Origin: Dasypus novemcinctus
Lineage: Eukaryota; Chordata; Mammalia; Cingulata; Dasypodidae
Assembly: GCF_030445035.2 (NCBI RefSeq)
Contig: NC_092216.1
Location: forward strand, 11,533,405-11,597,404
Reading direction: 5' to 3'
Length of the DNA: 64,000 nucleotides
Below the pieces are notes generated by a model, which was not told the DNA's origin, searched no databases, and saw nothing but the letters and a program-made list of their open reading frames with translations. Made by a program: the position numbers and the translations under genes. Positions 37,733-50,869 of the stretch are shown here, in pieces (positions within the stretch are counted from its first letter, which is position 1; every line of letters begins with the position of its first letter).

Positions 37733-38264
37733 AGTTAGGGAGAAAATGAAAACCCTTTCATAAATGGATGGAAATTTCAGCTGTCCATCCAGTCCTACCC
37801 AACCACAGACATACTGACATACATATACAATAAAGATGGAATTTCAGGTCTCTCAGTTCTTAGCTAAAGATTTCTGCCAACTCTGCCCTATTGTTTCCTG
37901 TGATGAAAAAGAGGAGGAGAGAGGAAGATTCCAAAGAGAAACAAGTATGAAGTAGGTTGTTATGAAGAAAGTGGAGTAAGTGGGTAACAAAATCCAAGAG
38001 TAAATGGAACATACCAACATAATAAATAAGGCCTGTGAGGCTCAAAGGCCCTTGTCTAGATAAATATTACAAAACAAGATGTCCCTGAACTCACTATGTT
38101 CTTGCCAGATCTTTGCATTTAGCCTACAGGGGAGGAGATTTTTGTCTTCTTGTGGCTATATAAAGGAGGATTCATAACCATGAACAGTATCATGCCATTG
38201 TTTCCTGCAGCACTCTGACCCCTCTGTGCTCTTTACATTTACATTTTTCCCTTTCTTTTTATTT
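37733..38264. other. No recognised feature
   Basis: No gene-like frame. A TATATAAAGG stretch near 38157 is isolated, without supporting context. Confidence 0.3.
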
Positions 38265-38890
38265 TTTATTTTTATTAAATTGTCTTTTTTAAAAAGATAC
38301 AAAGATCATGAAAAATATTACATTTAAATATATGAGGTTACCACATAACCCACCTCCCACCCCCATTCCTTCCACATCCACAGCCTCTTTCATCCTTGTG
38401 ACACATTCATTGCATTTGTTGAATACATTTTGGAGCACTGCTGCATTGCTTGGATTATAGTTTACATTGTAGTTTACACTCTCCCCCAGTCCATTCAGTG
38501 GGTTGTGGCAGGATATATAACATCCTGCATCTGTCCCTGCAATGTCATTTAGGGCAACTCCAAGTTCTGAAAATACCCCCACATCTCATCCCTTTTTCCC
38601 TCTCCCTGCCCTCAGCAACTACCTTGGCCACTTTCTCCACATCAATGATACAATTTCTTGCTTTACTAGTCACAATAGTTCTATAGTAGAATATCAGTAA
38701 GGCCACTCTAATCCATACTCTATTCCTCCATCCTGTGGACCCTGGGATGGTGATGTCCACTCCACCTCTAAATTGAGAGGGGGCTTAAATTCCACATGGA
38801 TGCTGGATGCAATTCTCCTGCTTGCAGTTATAGACACTCTCGGTTCCCTGGTGTGATCGTTGGCCATCTTCACCTCCCTGTTAACTTTAT
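38265..38890 (-). mobile_element. Antisense 5'-truncated L1 3'UTR
   Basis: Begins with T-rich sequence (the A tail on the minus strand), then the C-rich terminal block near 38350-38380, and runs for about 620 bases through the same order of blocks as the 3' end of L1 copy A in reverse. Confidence 0.8.
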
Positions 38891-38999
38891 TTCCCATTGG
38901 GATATAAATAGTAAATAATAATGAAAAAAATGATAGTTTTATGTAAAGGTTTATGAGTTTTGTGCCATTCACAATCATTTAAAAATTAAGAGAACACGA

Positions 39000-39160
39000 A
39001 AATAATAGACATTTACATTCTGCTTATTTCATGCCAAGGCAACAGAGTATTACTGAGGCTAATATTATTATTCCCACTTCAGGGAAACAAGGTACCTAAC
39101 TTGTCCAAAGTCATGTTGCTAGTTGTGTTGGGCATTGAGATTTGAACCCGAACAAGTAGG
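39000..39160 (-). repeat. MIR SINE, antisense
   Basis: Contains the antisense MIR core ('ttcccacttcagggaaacaa' then 'ttgtccaaagtcatgttgct' then 'gagatttgaaccc'). Confidence 0.8.
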
Positions 39161-40207
39161 GCACCTGAAAAGTTTGAGAAAAGAATCTGGGAGGGATTCA
39201 GAAGTCTTTTTTTTTTTCATTTCTACTTTTGACTTTACTTTGTTTTAATTGCATGACTTTCTTTTCTCAAGAGCTTACAATTATTTTATGACCTAATTAT
39301 ACGTTGTGGACATAATTCAGAGAATCATTGATGCCTCTGAAAATTGGACTGGAATATTTGGGAAAAAGAAACTCCAAATTAAGGAAATATTTGAGTTTAT
39401 AGCCATCAAAAGCTATTCTTTCAAAAATTGAGTCTTTTTTTTTTCTTGAAGGGTTTTATAATTCCCAAAGAAAAGTATGCTATTTGCTGTATGCTCAAAG
39501 TCAAAGTCTGTATAAATGATGACAGACTAAGACAAGCCAGATTCCTCCAAAGCAGACCTTCAGGCCTGAGGTTGTGGTTGTGGTTCCCCAACCACAAATA
39601 TCATGATTGCAGCCCAAACTTATTATTTCTATATTCCTGGAAGTTATCCACCTTTCTTTATTTCCCCTGACTCTATTCAATGAGCCTCTTGATATTGTGA
39701 CAAGGTATTGTTGTTTGCCCTGCTCCATACTGCTTCCTTGATTAGTTTCCTGGTTTGTGTCCATATCACCCCTGCTTTTAACCTTCTAGCACTCTTCACT
39801 TCCAGCAGCATGAAGTACAAAGGGTGATTTTGGCCTTCAGACAGTGCCACAGTTTGGAACCAGCATTATTTATCAGCAAATTTCTCCTTCTTCCAAGTAA
39901 CCAATGCATTAGCCATAAAGTCTTTTCAATCCTTATGCTTATTCCTTTATATACCTCTACTTCCACACTTTCATTTATACTGTTGCTTCTGCCAGGAATG
40001 CATTAATGTCATTTCCAACCTCACAACCATCTTACCAGGCAGCTATCGTAGTAAAGATGTAACAATAAATAGCTCCTGAATCAGATAGCCAGGATTTGTG
40101 TACTATTATATACATATTCCCACACTTACTAGGCTTAAACCATGTTTGGCTAACTATTCTGCTGCCACCAGCAGAAATTCATAATCATTTTGAACAAGGT
40201 ACTTTTA
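39161..40207. other. No recognised feature
   Basis: About 1 kb with no gene-like frame and no repeat that I can name with confidence. Confidence 0.35.
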
Positions 40208-42850
40208 GGTTAGGTATGCTGGTTTGTCAAAGAAGGGCAGTAGGGAGGGTGGTTGGACAATCCATAGAACTGGGGGGAAAGTTGGGGGCAGGAGCAGGTG
40301 AACACGGGATTGGTGGATGTAAGGTTAAAAATACAATGTTAAAAATGCTCTTTTGGCAATATGGAAAGTGCGGGTTGCTGGTTTGGGGTATTGGTTGTGG
40401 GGGGCATTTGAGAAAATGTATACCTGGGTCAGTCTTCTAGAAAGTGTGTGAGTTCATCTTGCCATAGTCTGTTATATTAGTGGGTGGAGACCCACATAAT
40501 GAGTGACAAGGTTGTGGACTCTCATCCTGGGGAGGCCCATTATGTTCTCAAATAGAGGGACAAGAGTCTCTTGAGTGAATAATCAGTGCCTAACAGAGGA
40601 GGGCAGACCAGTGTATCAAGCCCTTGGTATTGCTGCAAGTAATTAGGAGTTTTTTCCTTCAAGGAGTGAAGCCTAATAGTTACCATGGGTCCTTAGAGAG
40701 GGGAAGGGAGGAGTAGAAAAGATGGAACAGGGGGCATTTTGGGGAAGATAGAAGTATTCTACATGATTTTACTATGATCTTACTATGATGGATATAGGAC
40801 ATGTTGAATTACATCCAAGTTTATAAAAGTGTATGGTCCAAAACGTAAACTATAATGTAAACCATTTATCATGGTTGGTAGCTATGGTTCATTATTTGTA
40901 CATCAGTTGTACCATATGTACCATCCACATATACAATTTTATTTATAGGGAAAGAGGGAAAAGGAGGAGAGTGTTGGGTATATGGGAGTCCCTGTATACA
41001 TATATGACTTTTCTGTAAACCTTAACCTTCTTTGAGGACAAAATAAAAAAAAATAAAAATAAAAAAGTAAGACATGGGAGGAATAAATGGAAGACAGTGT
41101 CAATGTACACATAGGACAACATATCTTATAGTGATGAAAGGGAAATATATATTTTTTTATTTTAAATATTTTCATTACTTTTATTACCCCCAATTGTTTT
41201 TCATTTAATTTTTAATTTTTTTCTCATTTTTGAAACTATCATTATTCATTTTCTTATTAATTATATTTAGCTATTTTATTGGCTTCATTTTTTAAGAAGT
41301 TTTGGACCACAGAAGGCTTACAACTGTGGCAAGGGAGAATCATTGGTGTAGGGTATCAGTGGTGGGGAATACATAAGAGTAAGCTCACATGGGCATAAAT
41401 ATAAGTTATATAAATGTGTTCAGATGTTCATGGGCATTGTCACAGTGAGTGGAGAGTCACACAATAGCTGAAGGAATACTAAATTCCCATCTTGGGGAAC
41501 TCTACTACATTCTCTAATAGATCAGCAGGAATCTACTGAGTACAGGGGCAATGACTAGTGCAGGAGGATTGTCCACTGATGGGCCCTTGATATTGATGAC
41601 TGTGCATATGAACCTTTATTCTTGAAATTGAAATTTAGCCTAGTATTATACGATGCCTAAGAGTTGCCTCCTGGGAGCCTCCTTGTTGCTCAAAAGTGAC
41701 CACTCTCTAAGCCAAACTCAGCATATAAATACATTACCTTCCTCCCAGCAAGTGACATAAGTCCCAGGGATGAGTCTCCCTGGCACTGAGGGATTACTAC
41801 CAATCACTGGCTAGAAATGCAACTGGAAAAAGACTTTATCTAAAAGGGGGAATGGGTAAAGCAAACAATACACTTATGCACATCTCAGCAGAACCTCATT
41901 GACTGCCAACATAGATACTACCCCAAATAGCAGTGCTCCTGAGGGACCTGGAGACATTCAGACACTGTAGTCAGGATAGATAGCTCAGGAATTTGGTGCC
42001 TGCCAGTGGACCCTGGTTTGGTACTTAGCTCCCCAGATTAGCAAAGTTGGTCTCAGTTTTGGTTTCGCTACACATGGCTCTGCTGTTGTTCTGTACAACT
42101 TAAACTATACGAGAGTTGGTATGTGCACATCCAAAAGGCTTAAATTTTGGGGATGTTCAAGTATCAGCATGGTTCTGAATCTCATCAGAGTGCAACACCT
42201 ACTCTCCAGTTCATTGGTCTCACCTAGGACTACTAACATGGAGGTAATGATGGAAAACTACCATACCAAGGAACTGAGTCTACAACTGCAGGCAAATGAG
42301 CCCCATCCTTTGACCCTATGGGATCTAAACCCTTCTCAATTAGAGGTGGAGTGGACCTCATTATCCCAGAATCCTCAGAATCAGGAATAAGCTATGGACT
42401 AAAGTAGACTTACTTGTGTTCTATTATAAACTTATTGTGATTCTAGCAATGGAAGAAATTACATGATTGATGTGGAGGCAGTGACCATTGAAGGTTCTGA
42501 GGGCAGGGAAAGGGAAAACTAGATGTGAAATGGGAGCATTTTTGGGGCTTGGGAATTGTCCTGAATGACATTGAAATGACAGATACCAGCTGTTATTAAT
42601 CTTGTCATAACCTACAGAATTGTGTGGGAGAGAGTATAAGCCAGAATGTAAAGTTTCATCTATGCTTAGTGGTAATACTCCAAAATATTTCATCATTGCA
42701 ATGAAAGTACCTCACTAATGAAGGATGTTGTTAATATGGGAAAATGTGGGAGGTGTGGGGATTAGCACATATGGGAACACTCTATATTTTTTATGTGAAA
42801 TTTGTATAATCTAAGTGTCTTTAAAAAAATAAAAATTAAAGTAAAGAAAA
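40208..42850 (+). mobile_element. 5'-truncated L1, 3'UTR only
   Basis: Corresponds, block by block, to 16780-19435 of L1 copy A and ends in an A-rich tail near 42820-42850. At 2.64 kb it contains no ORF2 sequence, so reverse transcription stopped within the 3'UTR. Confidence 0.85.
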
Positions 42851-43659
42851 AGAACAATTGGCTTTTTCTTTTACATCTGCACTCAGTGTATAATTATGTG
42901 GCAGTATGTTATCTTTTCAAAGTTTCCTTTCATTCCTTTCTCACAAGACTCTGTGAGCAGAGGGCAGAACTGACTTTTCTGACATTTTAAATGAGAACAG
43001 AATTAAAAGTGAATGGTCTAAGGGCTGAAACCCAATTACAGTTGTTCCTGAGACAAAGATACTGGCATCAAAGTCAGGACTTCCAAGCCCATATATCATG
43101 GTTGTCTCTCTGCAATCTTCAACCAGAACCTTCTTTCCTATGCAGAAACTCTAGCATGTGCATGCTGCTCTCCAGAGAGAAAAGGATACTTCTGTGGACC
43201 AATCAGGAGACAAGTGGCCTTTGTCTTCCTGCAGATTCCAGATTGTAAACTGTACATAGCAAGAGATGCTTTTACTCTCCTTGCAATATTGATACCTCAG
43301 ATACCAAGATATCCAGTGCAATACTATTGCTAATGTCAAATTCAGCCATTTGTTATTCTTTCATACATTCAGAATCTGTTTATTATCCTGTGTTATTGGG
43401 GAAGAAACTATGCTAGTCTAAAATGATGCAAAAGTGAAGAAAGAAGAATGATGTGAATATTGTTGTTGCTCTTAGGGATTAAGAAGAAGACCAATAGGTA
43501 TGCAAAGAATTACAACTCTATGGCAAGTACTAAAAGTCAAACATTTCTTAGGGGAGAAGGTGAAGAATTCATAAGGGTAAGGAGAAACGTTGCTCCAGGA
43601 GGTAGAATTTGAATTGAGGCTCAAGGGATGAGAAGACGTGATTTACAAGTCTCATTTTT
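42851..43659. other. No recognised feature
   Basis: A mixed-composition spacer. A frame at 42991-43248 has no recognised motif, and I treat it as chance. Confidence 0.35.
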
Positions 43660-44055
43660 ACTTTCTATTGCTACTGTAACAAATCATCACAATTTGGGCA
43701 ACTTAAACAGCCCAAACTGATTTTTATAATTCTGGAGGTCAGAAGTCTGGCATGGATCTCACTAGTGTAAAATTTAACTGTTGGCAGGACTGTGTTTCTT
43801 TCTGAGGCTTGTAGGGAAGACTCCATCCCTGCTTTTTCTACCTTCTAGACACTAACCACATTCATTGGCTTGTTGTGCCTGTTTTCATCTTCCATAGTTA
43901 ATATTTCTCTGACTCTCCTCCTTTGCCTTCCTTTTTCAGTTCTTAAGGATACTTGTGATCACATGTAATCCAAAGTAATCTCCTTGTAATAAGGTCAATT
44001 GATTAGCAACTTTTCTTAATTCTATAACTTAATTTATCTCCTGCTGTGTTACATA
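43660..44055 (-). repeat. Ancient eutherian LTR-like repeat
   Basis: Carries the widely distributed wording 'ctattgctactgtaacaaatcatcaca' split by differences, then TTCTGGAGGTCAGAAGTCTG (43731-43750) and an 'aaggtcaattgattagcaac' stretch near 43991. This is a known old interspersed repeat, probably LTR-derived. The family and the strand are not certain. Confidence 0.55.
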
Positions 44056-44104
44056 ACAAATCCAGTTTCAGAAAGAAATTATGATGAATGTGTGTGTGTT
44101 ATTC

Positions 44105-44290
44105 TACCAACCACAACCATTTTTATCATTTACTGGCTTCATGGCCTTAGATCATTTGTTCCATCTTCGCTAAATCTGACTCTTGTCATCTGTAAAATGT
44201 AGAAATAACACACATCCTACTCACCACACACAACATTGTTCCAAGAATTAAATTCGGTGAGATAGTATATATGAAAATACTTTTAAAAAG
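44105..44290 (+). repeat. MIR SINE, sense
   Basis: Contains 'catttactggcttcatggcc', then CATCTGTAAAATGTAGAAAT and a 'gaattaaattcggtgagatagta' stretch, the MIR core and 3' part. Confidence 0.85.
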
Positions 44291-44660
44291 ACAAAGCCCT
44301 ATATCCACACAAATGGTCCAATTGTGGGAAGGGAAATTATACGATTTTTTCTGAGCATTTCCATATTCTGAACAGGCATTTTTGCACAGGTACCTTAAGA
44401 TAATTAATCTCGGATGTTTCATATCTCTTCCCAATTCTGTGTTCAGTAACGTGACATTGGTATCTTAACATAAGCATTGCTGTAGTATTTACCACAATGG
44501 AAATAAACGTATGACATATGATATACTACAGGACTTTTTTTTATTTCTCTGAGAATTGATTGTTAAACATTTACCAGCACATCATAGATTTATCTCATTT
44601 AGTTAAAAAAAAATCACCCAAATGGCTATTAAACCAGAAAAGATATAATCAAAGTGAAGT
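44291..44660. other. No recognised feature
   Basis: A/T-rich spacer between two MIR copies of opposite orientation. Confidence 0.3.
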
Positions 44661-44765
44661 CTGGGGACAGTGATCAACCTTCCTAACATCACACAGCCAG
44701 GGAGGGAATGGTATGGCTATCATATCTCACTCTGAAGCTTTGGTCTTTCTATCATACCCTTACAA
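44661..44765 (-). repeat. MIR fragment, antisense
   Basis: The 'aacatcacacagccagggagg' core, followed by the 'ctctgaagctttggtctttc' stretch, is diagnostic of antisense MIR. Confidence 0.75.
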
Positions 44766-45395
44766 CTATTCTAGTTTGCATACCCTTGAGACATGTGGAT
44801 AGTACAGATGTTCAAGAAAATTTTGAGACTTAACAATATTATGCAAGAGAGTAACTGTAAGGCCTATTACAGTTGATGTCTATATTTCATTCTGGTTGCA
44901 CAATGAGGTTCATGAAACTGATCTGTGTCACTACCTACTTCAGTAACCCCTAAATCTTAACTTTTAAACAGATCTGTCCTAAATTGTATTTGAAGCCAGA
45001 GTTTAGGTAGAATATAAAAACAGTGCATTCCTTACTGCCAACTTCAAAGGTTTAAAGATATTTGATGTAAATGAATTCCAGGTCATTCAAAAGGTCAAAG
45101 TGCTAGAAGTATGTTGAGATGAGAAAATACAACTGCTTCATTCAGAAGTATGTAAAATAAAAGTATTTCGTATCATTGATTTTTGGGCACATAAGTAACT
45201 GTTCAAGAGGAAAAAACTGAATTTTTTAAATGATCAATTTTAATAATTTTCCTATATTTCTCTGATCCTGCACTATTTTTGCTTAATAAATTTTGGTATT
45301 ATTACTAATGTTTCAAAGGCTAAAATAATCTAGAGTAGTTAGTAGGAGTAGGTACTTATTTAACTCTGGAGCAAAGAGTGCACGTCAGTCTAACA
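44766..45395. other. No recognised feature
   Basis: A/T-rich sequence without a gene-like frame. Confidence 0.3.
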
Positions 45396-45560
45396 TAGTT
45401 CTCAATTTAGGTTGTATTTGGAATCATTTAGAGACTTTTGAAAAATCCAAGTTGTTCCATATCAGTTAATCAGAACTTCTGAGAGGTGCTGCTGTCCCAG
45501 TATCAGTATGTTTTTAAGTTCCTGGTGATTCCATTTTACAACCAAGTCCAAGAATCTCTG
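45396..45560 (+). repeat. MER5A-like hAT-Charlie element
   Basis: Starts GTTCTCAATTTAGGTTG and ends CCAAGTCCAAGAATCTCTG, imperfect inverted ends of the MER5A type. The middle has the 'ggaatcatttagagacttttgaaaaatcc' order split by changes and a 'aatcagaacttctgagaggtg' stretch. An ancient non-autonomous DNA transposon. Confidence 0.75.
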
Positions 45561-46317
45561 CTTAATTTTTTTTTTCATTTCCCACTTTGCATTTTTATTT
45601 CTTGAGTTCTCTATAATTTCTAAAGAGTTACTTTGGGGAAAGCATTCTCTCAACTTATACAAGCTCTGGAGAAGTTGAGAGACTTCAGTACATTTATTGA
45701 CAGTGTATCAGGGAATAAAGAATCCAAATCTCGAAAACCACATGTATCAGCCTTGGATGACACTGATAGGCACCAATAAAAAAATTCCACTTGAGCTGAT
45801 TTATTAGTTAATGTCTGAATTGATTACATGTAGAAATTGATGGGCAAACTGCTTTCTTTATAAGAACCTAAGCTGTAATATATTTGCTCTGTGGCTGCAG
45901 TAATATTGGCAAGAGAGAAAATTGAATGCACATGTTTCAGAGCAGACAATGAAAATTTCATGGGGAGAAGCAGCAAGATGGCATCATTTAAGTGTGTTCT
46001 CACCATTTTGTTTGCAAATAAATAAATAAATAAATAACATAAATTAGTATATTATAGTTTTAAAATATTTTGCTTAAATAATAAAAATATATTGACTGGG
46101 ATATCATTGATAATGTTACTTGATTATTGTCTTCTTTAAACAGTTTTCATGGGAAAATTGATGTAGGGAACTTGCCTCGATTTCAATATTTTATGAGTTT
46201 AATACACTACATAATAAAAATGGAAAAGTGGCAATGAGAATTTTGGGACATGTATCTCCTCTTAAAATGTTTTTCTTTTCTGAAAATAGTGGAGTAAAAT
46301 ATATTCCCTGAACATAA
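45561..46317. other. Spacer with possible L1 5' trace
   Basis: 45960-46008 contains AGCAAGATGGCATCATTTAA, similar to the 5' edge of L1 copy A (GAAAATGGCATCATTGTAGG at about 9921). It may be the true 5' end of copy C, separated from the rest by 300 bases of unmatched sequence. An (AAAT)n run lies at 46016-46035. Confidence 0.4.
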
Positions 46318-47506
46318 AAAAAAAAAATTAATAAAAATAAAATAAAATAAACCTGCCAAGTGAGGGAAAGATCCTGCACTAGAGAGCTCTTTTGGGAACC
46401 CACAAGGCAGGAGGCTCCAGGGCATCCATCTGGAGAAAGCTGGATGGGGAGAAAAACTGTTCAAGGTAAAATTTTGAGTTTTTGCCCCTGGAAATTGTAG
46501 GATGGCTAAACCCCACCCTCAAGGCAATGTTGCTGTGAGCCCCAAGCCCAGACTCCCATTGGCCACCCAGGGGGAGAAAGTGTTCTCCAAGGATGGGAGA
46601 GTTCTGGTAAAGGGTGGAGAGGGGTTTCCTTTCTGTGAGTTTGGTTTCCTGGACCCCCTCTGAGCTTTGAAGAGCATACCAGCTTGCTTGAGATGGCACC
46701 AGGAAGAGGAGAGAGGAGAATCTGCTGAGGGATCCTGACTTAGTTAGATGACCTGGGAGAGAGGACAGAGTTGGGAAATTAACTAATCCAGTGCTGAAAA
46801 CTATCAAAATTTCAACTCTCCTAAGAGAGGGAGGCAGTAGGAAGTGCTTAATAAGCTACCACGAGCCTATTTAGGGTCCCCTGGGAAGAGGGGGTTCTCT
46901 GGAACAGTGTTCAGACTCATTTTCCTGTGGTGAATTCAGTCATCAGGTTGCATTTGAATTTCAAAAGGGAAGTCAACCTGACCAGGAGAGGTGAGGGGAG
47001 ATCCTCTCACACAGGCTGTTGTGTCCTGCTGCCCTGGGAGAGAAAGCAGTAAGAATAGAAAGGTTATACATGGGAGTTTCTGATGTTATATATGTGACTT
47101 TACTGTGACCTAAACTTTTACAAGACAAAAAAAAAAGTTTCAGACACTGAGGAAGAAATGGAAGAAATTGTCTTGCCACTGTACTTACAGGACAACACCT
47201 ATTACACTGAAGAAAAGCAAAATGTCAAAAAATATTTATTATGATATTTTTCATTTTTTTAATACCCCAATTTATTTTTACATTTAGTTTTTGTAAATTA
47301 TTTTATATTCTATTTCTAATATTTAAACCTATATTACTATTTCATTCTCTTATTAATTGAATTTTACAATATATTAGACCTCATTTTTTAAAAAGTTTTA
47401 ACTCACAAAGGGGCTCATTTATTGCAGTGGAAGAGCAGTGATATGGGGGTATGATTGATGGGGGATGCATGAGAGGGAGGGATTTCTCCAGGGCATGCAA
47501 AAAAGA

Positions 47507-47531
47507 GCATATATATATATATATATATATG
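47507..47531. repeat. (AT)n microsatellite
   Basis: About 12 uninterrupted AT/TA dinucleotides inside the L1 3'UTR. Confidence 0.9.
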
Positions 47532-48843
47532 CTCAGATATTCACTGGGTGTTGACATAGTGTGTGGAGTTTCACACAACAACTGAGGAAGTGCTGAGTTC
47601 CCATCCTGGGAAGCTCTGTCACATAGAGCAACAAAATCCACCCAAATACAAGGGGAAAAACCAGAGAAGAAGGATGATCCAATGATGGGCCTTTGATACT
47701 GATGTCTATACTTATGAGCCTGTGTGCTGCAGGTTTGCCTAGAACTGCAGAGTGCCTAAGAGTTACCTCCTGAGAACCTCCATGTGGCCACTCTCTAAGC
47801 TAAACTCAGTATGTAAATTCATTACCTTCCCCCAAGCATGGAACATGACTCCCAGTGTTGAGCCTCCTTGGTGCTGAAGGATTGCTGCTAAGCACCAGCT
47901 GGTGATGCAACTAGAAAAAATCCTTTAATAAAAGGCAGATATGGTAAAGACCAATGAATTTATACAGCTAAGAGACTTCAAAATGAGTTGGAAGGTCATC
48001 AGAGGGGTTATGCACATCTTAGCAGGATATCAAAGACAGCCAATCCTGGATAGTGGTGCTCCTGGGACTTTGGAGACACCCAGGTCCTATGGTCATAACA
48101 ATGACTCTGGAGGTCAGTGACTTGCCAGTAGGCTCTATTATGGAATTTGTGCTCCCGAGTGTGATGGAGTTGGACTCAGATGTGACCTCTCTATGCATGC
48201 CTCTTCTATTACTTTTACTGAACATGTGGTTGGCTCTTGAGTTGGTGTATGGTCAGGAGACTTGAATCTCTTGACTCTCTATGTGCCAACTGGGCCCTAA
48301 GCCTCAGCAGAGTTGCAACACATAGTTTCTGGTCCTGGGACTTACCCAGGTCAGCTAACAGGGAGGTGATGCTTGTCAACCACCACACCATAGAACTAAG
48401 AGTGTCTACAATTGCAATAGGATAATTCCATCCATAAGCCATGTGGAATCTAAGCCCTCTCTTGATTTAGTAGTGGAGTGGGCATCAACATCCCAGGGTC
48501 CTCAGGATCTAGTAATAAAATATGGATTAGAGTGGACTTACTGGTATTCTAATGTAGAATTATTTTAACTCTAGCAGCAGAAGAAATTGTATCATTGATG
48601 TGGAGACAGAGGCCATGGGATTTGCTGAAGGCAGGGAGAGGGAATAGAGGTGTGATACAGGGGCATTGTCAGGATTTGGCATTGTCCAGAATGGTATTGC
48701 AGGGACAGATGCAGGATTTTATATATCCCACCATAACCCAGTGAATGGGCTGGGAGAGAGTGTAAACTGCAAGATAAACTCTAATCCATGTTGTGTAGCA
48801 ATGCTCCAAAATGTACTCATCAAATCCAATGAATGTACCACAC

Positions 48844-49282
48844 TGTATTAGTCAAGGTTCTCTAGGGAACAGAATCAATAAGAGATATCTGTCAATAGTA
48901 TGTGTTTTTATAAGAGACTCTCATGCAGCCATGGGGATGCACAAGTTCAGGTCCCACAGGCAGGCTGCAACCCAGGGCTCCAGTGAAGGTTCTTGGTGAT
49001 TTCTGAGGACATTGGCAATACAAAGATGAGCTGGGAATATCTCTCAATACTGGAATCACTTCCCTTTCAAGGCATTCAACTTGGGTTAAACGCCACTCAT
49101 TGCTGATGGCAATCTCCTGGATTGACGTAATTATAACCAGTTTTCTATGATTTACCACTGCAGTAAAGCGAATCGTGACTAAAGTACATAAATGCCCTTC
49201 TACTACAGTAAGCCCTGTGCTTGCTTGACCAAACAATTGGGCACAACTACCTGGCTGAATTGACACAAGAATCTAACCATCA
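48844..49282 (-). repeat. 3' LTR of the ERV-L provirus (MLT2-like)
   Basis: 439 bases that on the minus strand begin TGATGGTTAG and end in CTAATACA. The sequence shares most of its length with 54940-55374. The opening 'ttgtttggtcaagcaagcac' wording is typical of MLT2-type LTRs. Confidence 0.88.
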
Positions 49283-49670
49283 CCGTCTGTGCCTTGTCAA
49301 CTCAGCAACCATACACATTACCTTAAACCACACTTAGTCTCGAAGTAAAAACAATAACAGGCATGCACATATATATATTTCCACCTAACAATGTTCAACT
49401 CTCCTGCATATAACCAGCAATGCATTAATTCCATGCAAAATAGGGTGCAAGTTCTTAGGTAATATTCACTCTCAAACTTGACATCCTCATGGAATTGATA
49501 CAACCTTTTAAATGATAAGGGAAAAGTTTGGGGAGGAAAGCAAAGAAATTTGTTTTATGTACATATACAATCATTATCATAATGAAACAAGAAAGTTTCA
49601 TGACCATTTAGCCCTCATTTCTGTAACTGTTCACATGGTAGAAGTTGATATATATCACTACCTTCTTCCA

Positions 49671-50063
49671 CTACCCATCCCATGTCTCCATTACCTTCAG
49701 CACTTTACCTGGCTGTGGATCTTGACCTGGTGTGGTGACCCAAAGTTTCATTCCTGAAGATTCTAGGCCATTGTTAGTCCTCCTTGGACTGGGTTGTTGC
49801 AATTTTCCATTGACTTTAATCATAGCACATGGCAGTACTAGATGTCCCAGAGGATCTCTTATATTCCAGGCAAACCCTTCTTTACCCCCATTACATAGAT
49901 GCGGTCCTATTTCCCCTTGATAATCAAGATCGATCACCCCAGCCAGTTCAGTAATTCCCTTCTTTGCCTGTTGATTTAGAGTTAAGAGGAACCCAAAGTG
50001 GCCAGGTGATAGTTTTAACTTCCAGTTCAAAGGAATCATTACTGTGTTCCATGGTGACAGCAC
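49671..50063 (-). pseudogene. ERV-L dUTPase remnant
   Basis: A 130-codon frame downstream of integrase carries the trimeric dUTPase motif GVIDLDYQGEIG and the preceding SPGHFGFLL segment. A dUTPase in this position is a hallmark of ERV-L. The frame is open over the core but disconnected from integrase, and it lacks a clear C-terminal arm. Confidence 0.82.
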
Positions 50064-50247
50064 TCCTCCTTTTGGGACTAAAACCAGTAGAGAGCAGAGC
50101 TTGAGGATGCAGGGACATGAAGGAAAAATTTTCTTAGTGGGTCACTAGGGATAATAGTGGGTGTTGTGACTCCCATTTCCACCCCTTGATTCCTGGACCT
50201 CTGGATCCTGGCTATGGGAGAAACAGCACATTAGAATGGATGCTGAT

Positions 50248-50869
50248 TCAGAGCACAGTTTCCTGGAGAACATTTCTCCAGTCCTCCAATGAATTGCCAC
50301 CTAGTTGACACCATAAATGAGTCTTCAAAAGACCATTCCACCATTCTATCAATCCAGCTACTTCAGGGTGGTGGGGAACATGGTAAGACCAGTAAGTTTC
50401 ATGGGCATGTGCCCATTCCCACACATCATTTGCTGTGAAATGGTTTCCTTGATTGGAAGTAATGGTGTGCAGAATGCCATGGTCATAGATTAGACATTCA
50501 ATAAGTCCAAAAATGGTGGTTTTGGAAGAAGCATTGCATGCAGGCAATGCAAACCCATATCCGGGGTATGTGTCTATTTCAATTAAAACAAATTGCTGAC
50601 CTTCAATTGTGGAAGTGGTTCAATGTAGCCAACCTACCACCAGGTAGCAGGCTAGTCACCTCAAGGAATGGTACCATATCAGGGACTGAATGTGGGTTTC
50701 TGCTGCTGGCAGATTGGGGACTCAGCAATGGCTGTAGCCAAGTCAACCTTGGTAAGGGGAAGATCGTGTAGCTGATCCCATGCATTACCTCCATCCCTAA
50801 CTCCATGGGAACTTTGTTCATGAGCCCATTGAACCTTGGCAGGAGTGACTGGGGAAAGAGGTTGAGCAT
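50248..50869 (-). pseudogene. ERV-L integrase remnant
   Basis: The zinc-binding N-terminal part is seen near 50870-50690 (WAHEQSSHG, then SPICQQQ, where the first Cys of the expected C-x2-C pair is Ser). The catalytic core is at 50248-50547, with the glutamate of the DDE triad in the AGLIEWWN context. The frame is interrupted between them. Confidence 0.82.

Noticed and set aside
47507..47531. Short frame with alternating Tyr/Ile
   Set aside because: Translation of an (AT)n microsatellite.
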